Part shown: one piece after another, positions 32,712 to 39,220 of the stretch
How positions within the stretch are numbered: the stretch's first letter is position 1
How the letters are laid out: every line of letters begins with the position of its first letter
Assembly: GCF_001590865.1 (NCBI RefSeq)
Contig: NZ_BBUY01000010.1
Coordinates: 223,439-262,658 of the forward strand
Source: Streptomyces sp. NBRC 110611
GTDB taxonomy: Bacteria; Actinomycetota; Actinomycetes; Streptomycetales; Streptomycetaceae
Length of the DNA stretch: 39,220 bases
Direction: 5' to 3'
Position numbers and translations under genes: made by a program
Notes under the pieces: model-generated
Seen by the model: the letters and a program-made list of their open reading frames with translations, nothing else
Told to the model about the DNA's origin: nothing
Database searches by the model: none

Positions 32712-32742
32712 CGTCCGGGACGGGCAGGCGCCGTCCCGGACG
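32712..32742. terminator. Bidirectional terminator between convergent genes
   Basis: A 12-bp perfect stem (32712-32723 with 32731-32742) with a 7-nt loop lies 42 bp after the CheD-like gene. It is 2 bp from the stop of the lasso B2 gene on the other strand. A competing hairpin CCGGACG/CGTCCGG (32701-32718) overlaps its left arm. Confidence 0.8.
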
Positions 32743-32744
32743 GC

Positions 32745-33179
32745 TCAACGGGGCGGCCGCGGGGCCGGGGGGACGGTCAGGAGGCGGTTGAAGTAGTCGT
32801 CCGGTACGCCTTCGTCCACCAGCCTGCCGTCGATCTCCACCCAGGCGTGGGCCGTGAACGGGGGCACCAGGCGTACCCCGGTGCACCAGGTGGGCCAGGT
32901 CCCCCCGAGGCGGCACAGCAGCGCGGTGCCCAGTGAGCGTGGCAGGCAGCCACGGGGGCCCGCGCAGAAGAGGCTGACGGCACAGATCGCGTCCCGGGCG
33001 GACTTGGCCTGCGCGGCGGACGCGGGCGCCGCGCCACGGCGTACGGCCTCGAGCACCGCCCGGATCCGGCGTGGTGGCAGGACGGACAGCGGGAAGGCGG
33101 CGAGGAGGACGAGCCGTGCGGCCAGCCGCCGGGTGCGCGGGATGCCCGTTGGCCGAGTCAGTGCGCTCGGTGTGGTCAT
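32745..33179 (-). CDS. Lasso peptide leader peptidase (B2)
   Basis: The product has 144 residues, the usual size for a split B2 protein of the transglutaminase-like (Transglut_core3) family. The Cys-His-Asp triad is visible. Cys is in GPRGCLPRSLGTALLCRLGG, His in PFTAHAWVEIDGRLVDEG, and the Asp follows in the same strand. It cuts the leader from the precursor before cyclisation. The ATG at 33179 overlaps the B1 stop as ATGA, so B1 and B2 are made together and act as a complex. It is the last gene of the lasso operon; a strong terminator follows. Confidence 0.92.
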   Translation of the reverse strand: MTTPSALTRPTGIPRTRRLAARLVLLAAFPLSVLPPRRIRAVLEAVRRGAAPASAAQAKSARDAICAVSLFCAGPRGCLPRSLGTALLCRLGGTWPTWCTGVRLVPPFTAHAWVEIDGRLVDEGVPDDYFNRLLTVPPAPRPPR

Positions 33180-33430
33180 GCGGTCAGCCCCGAGGTCCGC
33201 AGCAGGTCGAGGAGGGCCGCGACATCCTGTGCGGCCCGGGACCGGCCGATGTCGAACTCGGCGACGACCGCGTCGACCGCGTCCGCTTCCTCACCGCCTT
33301 CGAGCAGTGTCCGGATCACGATCGTGCCGGTGGGGTTGAGCTCCCAGTAGTCTCCGCTGCGTTGGTCGAGCAGGACGGTGCCGTACTCCGTCTCCGCGGC
33401 GGTGACATCTTTGGCGAGCTGCAGTGCCAT
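33176..33430 (-). CDS. Lasso peptide RRE protein (B1, PqqD-like)
   Basis: The product has 84 residues with the PqqD-like RiPP recognition element fold. It shows three strands (VTAAETEYGTVLLDQRSGDYWELNPTGTIVIRTLLEGG, quoted as landmark) followed by helices (ADAVDAVVAEFDI; AAQDVAALLDLLRTSGLTA). B1 holds the precursor leader and presents it to B2. AAAAGGA precedes the ATG. A 113-bp gap separates it from the cyclase gene, larger than other joints of the operon, and holds three 12-bp repeats. Confidence 0.92.
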   Translation of the reverse strand: MALQLAKDVTAAETEYGTVLLDQRSGDYWELNPTGTIVIRTLLEGGEEADAVDAVVAEFDIGRSRAAQDVAALLDLLRTSGLTA

Positions 33431-33513
33431 ATTCCGAGTCCTTTTCTGCCGTGCGCCGGAGAGGCTTTACCGCCGTGCCGGAGAACATCTTCCTCCGTGC
33501 GTCGGCGACCCTT

Positions 33514-33549
33514 GAGCCGTCAGTCGAACCGTCAGTCGAGCCGTCAGTC
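33514..33549. repeat. Three tandem 12-bp repeats after the cyclase gene
   Basis: GAGCCGTCAGTC, GAACCGTCAGTC and GAGCCGTCAGTC are consecutive, and the last overlaps the cyclase stop codon (TGA at 33544-33546). In the minus sense each unit carries TGACTGA, giving stops in more than one frame at the junction with B1. Confidence 0.88.
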
Positions 33550-35394
33550 ACTGGAAATCTCTTGCCGCTTGCGAGAAAGGCTTCGCAACCACACTTCGCA
33601 AGCGATCGTCGAATACAGAATTGCTTCTTTGAGTTCGGGTGCGGAGGGCCGTCGGGCCAGCTCCCTCAGCGCCTGCCCATCCACCAGGCCGAGCCGGGCC
33701 AGATGGGAGTCCTCCCACAATTCCATGAGGTCACCACGGCGTTCACGCAGCCCGTTGGCGGCGTCCATGGACGCCTGTGCCTTGTTGGCGCGCTCCAGAC
33801 ACACGTCCGGCACGACCTGCCGCATCGCGGCGGTCAGCAGCGGCTTGTAGGCCCAGGGCGTGACGCGCTCGACGGGGTCGGCGGCCAGGCAGGCCTCGAT
33901 CACCCGGTCGTCGAAGAACGGTGAGGCCATGGGCACGCCCGCGCGGGCGGCCATCCGGTCCCACTGCCGGACGATCCGCGTGCAGCCGCGGATCTGTTCG
34001 AGGTCGGCGTGCATGCCCCGGTCGGGGTGGAGCGGAACGGCGCTCTCCGCCGCGTCGCGCAGCGCCCGCCCGGCGATCTGCGCCGCCTCGGGGGTGACCC
34101 AGTCGAACAGGCGCGGTGCTGATCCCCAGCCGAGGGCTCCGCTGACCAGCGGCGCCGGCGCCTCGCGCAGCCGGCGGCCGGTGTGCCCGAGCCACTGTCC
34201 GTACGAGCGGGAGTCGGCCAGGGCGCGCACGGTTGCGCCCAGCGGCCAGTGGAACAGCGTCCGGAAGCCGCGCAGGTTCCGGAGGGCGCGCAGCGGTCGG
34301 GTCCGGACCAGGCGGTGGTAGTACGCCTCGGAGCACCAGGCGACATGGTCGCCTCCGATCCCGGTGAGGTGCAGTCGGCTGCCTCGCCGGCCCAGCTCCG
34401 GCAGGTGGTACAGGACGCGGGACCGGTCCATGACGCCGATGGTGGGCTCGTCGATGAGGTCGTCGATGGCCAGCAGGCCGTCGTACACCAGCGGCGATTC
34501 GTCGGCGTCCCAGATCACGTGCTCGACGTCCGGGAGGAAGCCGGCGGCCTTCTCGGCCCAGTACAGGTCGCAGTCGGCGGGGTCGCGGCCGGGCCAGGTG
34601 CTGGCCACCACATGGGCCGGTGACCGTGCGGCCAGGAAGCAGACCGAGGTGGAGTCCAGACCGCCGGACAGGTCGCAGCTGACCACGCCGCCCGCGTGGG
34701 TACGGGCGTCGACGGCCTCCGACAGCGCCTCCCGCACCAGGGGCGCGCTCTCGGCCAGGGAACGTACCGGCTCGGGCGGTGTCCACCAGCGGGCGTGCCG
34801 CGCGGTCCGTCCGTCCGGCGCGATGATCAGCGCGTCCTCGGGGGGCACGGCCGTCACGCCGCGCCAGAGAGAGGTCTCCGACAGCGGGTAGGGCGTCGGC
34901 CACAACAGCCGTACGGCCAGCCGCTCCTCGTCCGGCTCGGCGCCGATCGCGGCCGCGAGCACATCGGCGCTGGTGGCGGCCACCCGCACGCCGTCGACGG
35001 CGGTATGGAAGACGAGGCGGAGGCCGGACGCGGTCCCCTGCACACGCAGTCGCCCGTCGAGCGCGGCGACGAGGTGGAAGCTGCCGGGCAGCCGTCGGGC
35101 CAGTGCGTCGAGGTCGGTGAGGTCCCGCAACCGGTCTGCGTACCCCTTGAGTTCGTCCGCGCCGACCGGGCAGCAGCCCACCACGGCGAGGGCGGTCCGT
35201 CCGGCGTACGCGGTGACGATTTCCTGGTCGCTCCACCGGCCGGCCAGCCACGGCCGGCCCGAGGGATGTGCCAGGACCCGGACTTCCGGACGGAGGAAGG
35301 AGCGGGCCGCGGCGATCGCCTCCGCACGGTCGGGAAAGACCGCGAAGTGTGCGTCACCGGGGCCCACTCCCCCCGTCTCATACGACGTGGACAT
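33544..35394 (-). CDS. Lasso cyclase, asparagine-synthetase-like (C)
   Basis: The product has 616 residues. The N-terminal ~200 are a glutaminase-like (class II GATase) fold without a Cys2 nucleophile, as in lasso cyclases. The C-terminal half is the ATP-pyrophosphatase domain: VVSCDLSGGLDSTSVCFLAA is the PP-loop, and LTGIGGDHVAW, PFFDDRVIEACLA and WAYKPLLTAAM follow. It adenylates the side chain of Asp8 of the core and closes the ring onto the N-terminal Leu. It starts 28 bp after the precursor stop, with a small hairpin at that junction. The start has no strong ribosome site, so translation may depend on coupling to the precursor. Confidence 0.94.
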   Translation of the reverse strand: MSTSYETGGVGPGDAHFAVFPDRAEAIAAARSFLRPEVRVLAHPSGRPWLAGRWSDQEIVTAYAGRTALAVVGCCPVGADELKGYADRLRDLTDLDALARRLPGSFHLVAALDGRLRVQGTASGLRLVFHTAVDGVRVAATSADVLAAAIGAEPDEERLAVRLLWPTPYPLSETSLWRGVTAVPPEDALIIAPDGRTARHARWWTPPEPVRSLAESAPLVREALSEAVDARTHAGGVVSCDLSGGLDSTSVCFLAARSPAHVVASTWPGRDPADCDLYWAEKAAGFLPDVEHVIWDADESPLVYDGLLAIDDLIDEPTIGVMDRSRVLYHLPELGRRGSRLHLTGIGGDHVAWCSEAYYHRLVRTRPLRALRNLRGFRTLFHWPLGATVRALADSRSYGQWLGHTGRRLREAPAPLVSGALGWGSAPRLFDWVTPEAAQIAGRALRDAAESAVPLHPDRGMHADLEQIRGCTRIVRQWDRMAARAGVPMASPFFDDRVIEACLAADPVERVTPWAYKPLLTAAMRQVVPDVCLERANKAQASMDAANGLRERRGDLMELWEDSHLARLGLVDGQALRELARRPSAPELKEAILYSTIACEVWLRSLSRKRQEISSD

Positions 35395-35420
35395 AGCGCG
35401 GATACCGAGAGCCGATACCG

Positions 35421-35438
35421 CCTCAGTTCTTGCTGAGG
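35421..35438 (-). promoter_or_regulatory. Hairpin overlapping the lasso precursor stop
   Basis: CCTCAG and CTGAGG (6-bp stem, 6-nt loop) span the last codons and stop of the precursor gene. It may stabilise the short precursor message or partly terminate before the cyclase gene, giving more precursor than enzyme. Confidence 0.45.
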
Positions 35439-35533
35439 ATGAGACGGTCGTTACCGGCCCTCCCCAAGAGACCGGTCAGCTGACGGAACGTGCCGAGACG
35501 GACGAGTGTCGGGGCTTCGTACGCCTTCTTCAT
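35423..35533 (-). CDS. Lasso peptide precursor, citrulassin type
   Basis: The product has 36 residues, with GAGGAGG 5 bp before ATG 35533. The leader MKKAYEAPTLVRLGTFRQLTG has the actinobacterial YxxPxLxxxG motif (Tyr5, Pro8, Leu10, Gly14) for RRE binding and the Thr at position -2 needed for processing. The core is LLGRAGNDRLILSKN (15 residues). Leu1 and Asp8 would form an 8-residue ring, leaving a 7-residue tail threaded through it. As I recall it, citrulassin A has the core LLGLAGNDRLVLSKN, in which Arg9 is converted to citrulline. This core differs by Leu4 to Arg and Val11 to Ile. Arg9 is kept, so citrullination is possible if the strain has the peptidyl-arginine deiminase, which is encoded elsewhere in known producers. 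First gene of the order A-C-B1-B2. Confidence 0.95.
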   Translation of the reverse strand: MKKAYEAPTLVRLGTFRQLTGLLGRAGNDRLILSKN

Positions 35534-35542
35534 GACGCCTCC

Positions 35543-35662
35543 TCAGTAGTGATGTACCTGTCGTACGCCCTGGTCGAACCTGAAATCGATATGCCGGAAA
35601 CCCGCTGCATTCGCGATCTCCTGGATTTCGTCGTATGCCAGGGGCTTTGACGCATAGGAATA
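35543..35662 (-). other. Start-less open frame upstream of the precursor
   Basis: Between a TAG at 35663 and a TGA at 35543 one frame reads protein-like sequence (LAYDEIQEIANAAGFRHIDF). It has no ATG, GTG or TTG start. The motif resembles the end of some SAM methyltransferases but is too short to name. It could be a gene remnant or chance. Its stop abuts the precursor ribosome site. The rest of 35663-35939 shows no convincing gene and is less GC-rich; the lasso promoter is probably in 35534-35720. Confidence 0.3.
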
Positions 35663-35939
35663 CTAGCGTCATATCGGCGATGCACGGCAAGCCCACGTAG
35701 GAAAGAAGGACAATCCACCCTGCATTCAATATCCCTTTCGTGTACGGGTGATGCCGGGTGTGAGTGCTGTTTCCCGTGAGTAAGGAGAGGTCTCGTATTG
35801 GGGAACTGAAATGGGGTATCGCGTACGACGGAAGAATCGGTGTTCGATGAAATTCAGCTGGCTGCGCCGACGACGGCGGTGAGAAATGCGTCGCGGGCCG
35901 GCCCGGGCTGCCGGGGCGCGGCGTGGTGCGGGTCGGCGT

Positions 35940-35960
35940 CCCGGCGGCCGGGCCGCCGGG
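35940..35960 (-). terminator. Hairpin downstream of the baeRF-like gene
   Basis: CCCGGCGGC and GCCGCCGGG form a 9-bp stem with a CGG loop 34 bp past the stop of the minus-strand baeRF-like gene. There is no T-run. Confidence 0.6.
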
Positions 35961-35993
35961 AGCCGATCCCGCCCACGGGTGTGGGCCGGCGCC

Positions 35994-37142
35994 TCAGGCG
36001 ATCCAGCGCAGTACCGCGCCGAAGCCGCCCGACGGGCCCGGCACGCCTTCGGGGACCAGCAGCACCTCGGCGTCGGCCGCCGCCGCGGCACGCAGCACGG
36101 CGTCGTCCGCACGTGCCCGCTGGGGCTTGCTGACGCCCATCGCCTGCGCCTGGCCGCGCTGGACGGCGACCTGGTCGACGCCCGGCCCGATCCAGACGTC
36201 GCGGCCTGCGTCGGACGCGTCCTGCCCGAGGAGCAGGGTGTCGACCTGGTGGCTGCGGGCGGCGTCCACCACGGCCGGCACGCCCTCCGCGGCGTCTCCG
36301 GGGTTGCTGTCGACACCGCGGGCACCGTGCTCGCCGGGGCGGCCGCGCCCGGCGCGGAAGCGGTTGAGGGCGTCTTCCAGCCGGGAGTGCGCGTACTGCG
36401 CGCGGGCCTGCGCGATCTCCCGGTTGAGCAGGCGCTTGGAGGCGCCCGCCGACCTGCTGCCGTTCTCGGCCTCGACGGTGACGGCCCGTATCCGCTCGGG
36501 CAGCCGGTTGTACACGGCGCGGCGCTCGCGGGGGTCGCCGGTCAGGACCAGCAGCTGTGCGCCGCTCTCCGGCCACTGCCGGGTGAGCTCGTCGGCGATG
36601 ATCTCGGCGGTCTCGTTCCAGGTGTTCTCGACCTTGTTCCGGTAGTGCCACTCGTACCGGTCCGTGGGGATGCTGCGGTGTCCTCGGCCCCGCCACTCCT
36701 TGCCGTCCGCGGTGGCCACCGTACGGCTGCGCTGCGCCTCGTGGAGCTCCATGTCGGCGCCGGTGCGGTCGATGTACGCGACCATGCACGCCGGCTGCTC
36801 ACCGATCAGGCCGGGAAGCGGGGCGATATGCGGCAGCAGGGACCACGTGGCCTCGCCGGTGATCGGGGGCACGCTGAGCGGGATGTCGAGCACGACCTCG
36901 GCGCCCGCGGCGAAGACGGCACGGCCGGGCGGCGCCCCGGAGACCGGTTCATGGGCGAGCCGGTCCATCACCGCGCGGCACGTGTACGCATCGGCACCCG
37001 CGTCGATCAGCTGCGACGCGATCGAGCGCTCGCGGAGTTTCTGCTGCTTCTGCGCGTCCTCGGTCGCGCGGGTGGTGTCGATGTACACAGAGGCCCATGG
37101 GCCCGGACGGTCGAAGAGCGGCTTGAGAAATCCGAGTTCCAT
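35994..37142 (-). CDS. Rv2629-like baeRF (bacterial archaeo-eukaryotic release factor) family protein
   Basis: The product has 382 residues from ATG 37142 with GGGGAAG upstream. It starts FLKPLFDRPGPWASVYIDTTRATEDA, typical of the Rv2629/baeRF2 group. The middle has HRSIPTDRYEWHYRNKVENTWNETAEIIADEL, quoted as landmark at about residues 154-185, and LLVLTGDPRERRAVYNRLPE. The C-terminus has an eL30/Rossmann-like part (VDTLLLGQDASDAG; EVLLVPEGVPGPSGGFGAVLRW). These proteins are related to the eRF1/Vms1 nuclease-hydrolase superfamily and are thought to act on ribosomes under stress. A catalytic GGQ/Gln motif is not evident. It sits between the lasso cluster and PolX and is probably monocistronic. 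Confidence 0.85.
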   Translation of the reverse strand: MELGFLKPLFDRPGPWASVYIDTTRATEDAQKQQKLRERSIASQLIDAGADAYTCRAVMDRLAHEPVSGAPPGRAVFAAGAEVVLDIPLSVPPITGEATWSLLPHIAPLPGLIGEQPACMVAYIDRTGADMELHEAQRSRTVATADGKEWRGRGHRSIPTDRYEWHYRNKVENTWNETAEIIADELTRQWPESGAQLLVLTGDPRERRAVYNRLPERIRAVTVEAENGSRSAGASKRLLNREIAQARAQYAHSRLEDALNRFRAGRGRPGEHGARGVDSNPGDAAEGVPAVVDAARSHQVDTLLLGQDASDAGRDVWIGPGVDQVAVQRGQAQAMGVSKPQRARADDAVLRAAAAADAEVLLVPEGVPGPSGGFGAVLRWIA

Positions 37143-37179
37143 GATCTTCCCCCGGCTCGGGGACAGTGGTACTACCAGA

Positions 37180-38931
37180 TTAGGGCGATCTGCGCGCGGA
37201 GCCCGTCGCAGTGTTTTCCTTGCGAAGGAACCGGCGCAGCCGTGGCAGGGTCCAGGTGTTGATCACCTCGTCCGCGGTCAGCCAGCCCCGCTGCGCGATG
37301 CCCACGCCGTAGCGCAGGAAGTCCAGGTGGAGCGGTGCGTGGGCGTCCGTGTTGACGGCGAACTTCACGCCGTACCGCCTGGCGCGCAGGATGTGCTCGT
37401 CGGACAGGTCGAGTCGGTCGGGGTGGGCGTTGATCTCCAGTGCCGTCCCGGTGCGGGCACAGGCGGCGAACACCGCGTCGAGGTCCACATCGAGGGCCGC
37501 GCGCTTGCCGATGATCCGGGTGGTCGGGTGTCCGATGATGTTGACCTGTGGGTTCTCGCAGGCTGTGAGCAGCCGCCGGGTCAGGGCGTCCCGCCCCTGG
37601 CGGAAGTGGGAGTGGACGGAGGCCACGCAGACGTCGAAGCCGCGCAGGAACTCCTCCGGCCAGTCCACCGTCCCGTCCGGGCCGATGTTGAGCTCGGTGC
37701 CGTGCAGCAGGCGCATCTTCCGGTGCTTGCCGTCGAGCGCGCGTACCCGCTCGCGCTGGGCCAGCATCTTGTCGTCGGTCATCCGCTGCATGGCGAGGTC
37801 CGGGGCGTGGTCGGTGACCGCGTAGTAGCGCAGGCCCCGCCGGGCCGCGGCCGCCACCATCTCCTCCAGCGGGGCGAGTCCGTCCGTGAGGTCGGTGTGG
37901 GTGTGCAGGTCGCCCCTGATGTCCGCCTCCGTGACCAGGTCCGGCAGCTCTCCGCGCAGCGCCGCGGCGATCTCGCCGCGGTCCTCGCGCAGGGTCGGCG
38001 GGATCCAGGGCAGACCGAGCCGGGCGTAGACCTCTTCCTCGGTCTGCGAGACGATCTTCTTGCCGCTCTTGGCGTGGAACAGGCCGTACTCGGAGAGTTT
38101 GAGCTTGTGGCGCACGGCCATCTCGCGGGTGCGGATGTTGTGCGCCTTGGAGCCGGTGAAGTACTGCAGCCCCGCGCCCCAGGAGTCGGGCGGTACGACG
38201 CGCAGGTCGATCTGGAGGCCCTTGGCGGTACGGATGGAGGTCTTCTTCGTGCCGTGGGCGATGACCTCGGTCGTGCCCGGCAGCCGCACGAAGGTGTCCA
38301 TGAACGGGGCGGAGACCGCCGCCGCCACGAGGATGTCCACATCCCCGACGGTCTCCCGCATACGGCGCAGCGAACCGGCGTACGCACAGCGTTCACAGCC
38401 GGACAGGGCGGACAGCTCGGCCACGATCTCCTCGGCGATCTCCATGGCGACGTTGACCGGCACCCGGTCGCCCGAGGCTCGCAGCTGGTCGATGCCGTGG
38501 AGGATGTTCTCCTCGGTCCGCGGGCCGAAGCCCTTGAGGTCGCGCAGCCGTTCCTCGTGGATCGCGTCGACGAGTTCGGGCACCGAGGAGATGTGCAGGT
38601 CCTGGTAGAGCGTCAGGGCCTTTCTGGGGCCGAGGGTGGGGATGGCCATCAGCTGGCGTACGCCTGCCGGGATCTTCGCCCTGACCTCCTCCACGGCGGG
38701 CATCGTGCCGGTCCGCAGGTACTGGGTGACCTTATCGGCGATGGACCTGCCGACGCTCGGGATCTCCAGCAGGCCCGTGATGTCGAGCTTCGACACATCG
38801 GCGTGGTAGCCGCCGATGGCACGTGCGGCCTTCTCGTAGGCGCGGGCCTTGAACGCGTCTCCGCCGGTGATCAGGACGAGGTCCGCGTACTCCTGGAGCA
38901 GCGCCTGGACCTCCTCGTTGGGCCGGACCAC
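37180..38931 (-). CDS. polX: PolX-type DNA polymerase / 3'-5' exonuclease with PHP domain
   Basis: The product has 583 residues from GTG 38931. An N-terminal 8-kDa-type helical part and helix-hairpin-helix motifs (LLEIPSVGRSIADKV, LMAIPTLGPRKALTLY, LKGFGPRTEENIL) bind DNA. The polymerase X palm has YAGSLRRMRETVGDVDILVA, with Asp pair D..D in GDVDIL, and the distal acidic IDLRVV. The C-terminal PHP domain has a full set of metal ligands: GDLHTHTDLTDG, YAVTDHAPDL, GTELNI, SVHSHF, IGHPTTR, EINAHP and NTDAHA. It suits base-excision or gap repair, with PHP proofreading or AP-site processing. Length matches bacterial PolX (~570-590). Confidence 0.94.
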   Translation of the reverse strand: MVRPNEEVQALLQEYADLVLITGGDAFKARAYEKAARAIGGYHADVSKLDITGLLEIPSVGRSIADKVTQYLRTGTMPAVEEVRAKIPAGVRQLMAIPTLGPRKALTLYQDLHISSVPELVDAIHEERLRDLKGFGPRTEENILHGIDQLRASGDRVPVNVAMEIAEEIVAELSALSGCERCAYAGSLRRMRETVGDVDILVAAAVSAPFMDTFVRLPGTTEVIAHGTKKTSIRTAKGLQIDLRVVPPDSWGAGLQYFTGSKAHNIRTREMAVRHKLKLSEYGLFHAKSGKKIVSQTEEEVYARLGLPWIPPTLREDRGEIAAALRGELPDLVTEADIRGDLHTHTDLTDGLAPLEEMVAAAARRGLRYYAVTDHAPDLAMQRMTDDKMLAQRERVRALDGKHRKMRLLHGTELNIGPDGTVDWPEEFLRGFDVCVASVHSHFRQGRDALTRRLLTACENPQVNIIGHPTTRIIGKRAALDVDLDAVFAACARTGTALEINAHPDRLDLSDEHILRARRYGVKFAVNTDAHAPLHLDFLRYGVGIAQRGWLTADEVINTWTLPRLRRFLRKENTATGSARRSP

Positions 38932-39013
38932 AGCCCCATTTTAGTGCGGACGGGCCTCCGTGGCGGCCTGAGCCCTTCCCCGGGATACCCGGGATCAGCC
39001 CTCTGACCTGGGC

Positions 39014-39037
39014 CGGTCCTGCTCCGGAGCCGGACCG
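39014..39037 (-). terminator. Near-perfect inverted repeat after the permease gene
   Basis: A 24-bp dyad (CGGTCC...GGACCG around CTCCGGAG) with a single mismatch lies 5 bp downstream of the minus-strand permease stop at 39043. Confidence 0.65.
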
Positions 39038-39042
39038 GGGGA

Positions 39043-39220
39043 TCAGGCGAGAGCGAAGTACCGCACCCAGATCCACCCCGCCGAGAGCACCACCGTGACG
39101 GCCGTGACGATCAGGCCGTACTTGGTGAACTGCCAGAAGCTGATGGGCCGGCGGCTGCGTTCGGCGATGCCGAGGACGACGACGTTGGCGGAGGCGCCGA
39201 TGGCGGTCGCGTTGCCGCCC
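39043..39220 (-). CDS. ArsB/SLC13-type permease, C-terminal end (5' part outside window)
   Basis: The last 58 codons before the TGA read GGNATAIGASANVVVLGIA, then ERSRRPISFWQFTKYG and a final membrane helix (LIVTAVTVVLSAGWIWVRYF). The Asn/Gly-Ala-Ser-Ala-Asn motif followed by one helix and a short tail is the typical end of ArsB/NhaD/CitM-like ion transporters of the SLC13 and ArsB superfamily. The substrate cannot be judged from this part. Confidence 0.82.
   Translation of the reverse strand, partial: GGNATAIGASANVVVLGIAERSRRPISFWQFTKYGLIVTAVTVVLSAGWIWVRYFALA

Noticed and set aside
35451..35729. 92-codon minus-strand frame covering the lasso precursor region
   Set aside because: It overlaps the precursor in a different frame; the 36-codon precursor has the ribosome site, leader motif and known core type, whereas this frame becomes Arg-rich noise.
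36664..39006. 780-codon plus-strand frame opposite PolX and the baeRF-like gene
   Set aside because: It is the antisense shadow of two well-supported genes, with no motifs.

Overview
The window looks like chromosome from a Streptomyces-type actinomycete. GC content is very high, GTG starts are frequent, and genes are packed in short operons with ATGA/GTGA overlaps. Other pointers are a DmdR/IdeR-type iron box, a mycothiol-dependent-isomerase-type protein, a class E sortase-like LAATG signal and a citrulassin-type lasso peptide. The genus is an inference from these signs; no rRNA or tRNA gene was seen. The window opens inside one gene and closes inside another.

Layout. 1-6590: the 3' part of a giant RHS/YD-repeat toxin with a nuclease-like tip, its SUKH (SMI1/KNR4) immunity gene, and a broken second SUKH copy. 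6587-8335: a secreted lytic transglycosylase. 8532-15063 (minus): a tight four-gene operon, in transcription order nucleoside-phosphorylase/pseudokinase fusion, Upf1-like SF1 helicase, winged-helix-like unknown, four-helix membrane protein. It resembles a conflict/defence system and is the best candidate here for something undescribed. 15377-17206: a secreted SGNH hydrolase with a PKD-like domain. 17336-18253 (minus): a small secreted protein and a membrane-tethered degenerate receiver. 18411-20184: a divergent isochorismatase-like hydrolase and GlxA/AraC regulator. 20349-20753: a GatB/YqeY-like protein.

20930-27645 is a haem-iron locus. hmuTUV (minus) diverges from two HtaA-domain surface proteins (plus) around a 19-bp iron box. 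HtaA proteins would bind haem at the surface, HmuT capture it, and HmuUV import it, all repressed by iron. 27806-29727 (minus) holds a mycothiol-dependent-isomerase-like protein and a secreted beta-propeller. 30042-31817 is an ABC-F protein with a possible leader and an SD-masking palindrome. 31956-32669 is a secreted protein with a CheD-like Cys/His pattern.

32745-35533 (minus) is a complete lasso peptide set. It comprises a 36-codon precursor with core LLGRAGNDRLILSKN, cyclase, RRE protein and leader peptidase. The core closely resembles citrulassin A, with an extra Arg at position 4. The window ends with a baeRF/Rv2629-like protein, a PolX-type polymerase/PHP protein, and the 3' end of an ArsB/SLC13-type permease. 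Short tandem repeats, polypyrimidine tracts and GC-rich hairpins lie in several gaps.
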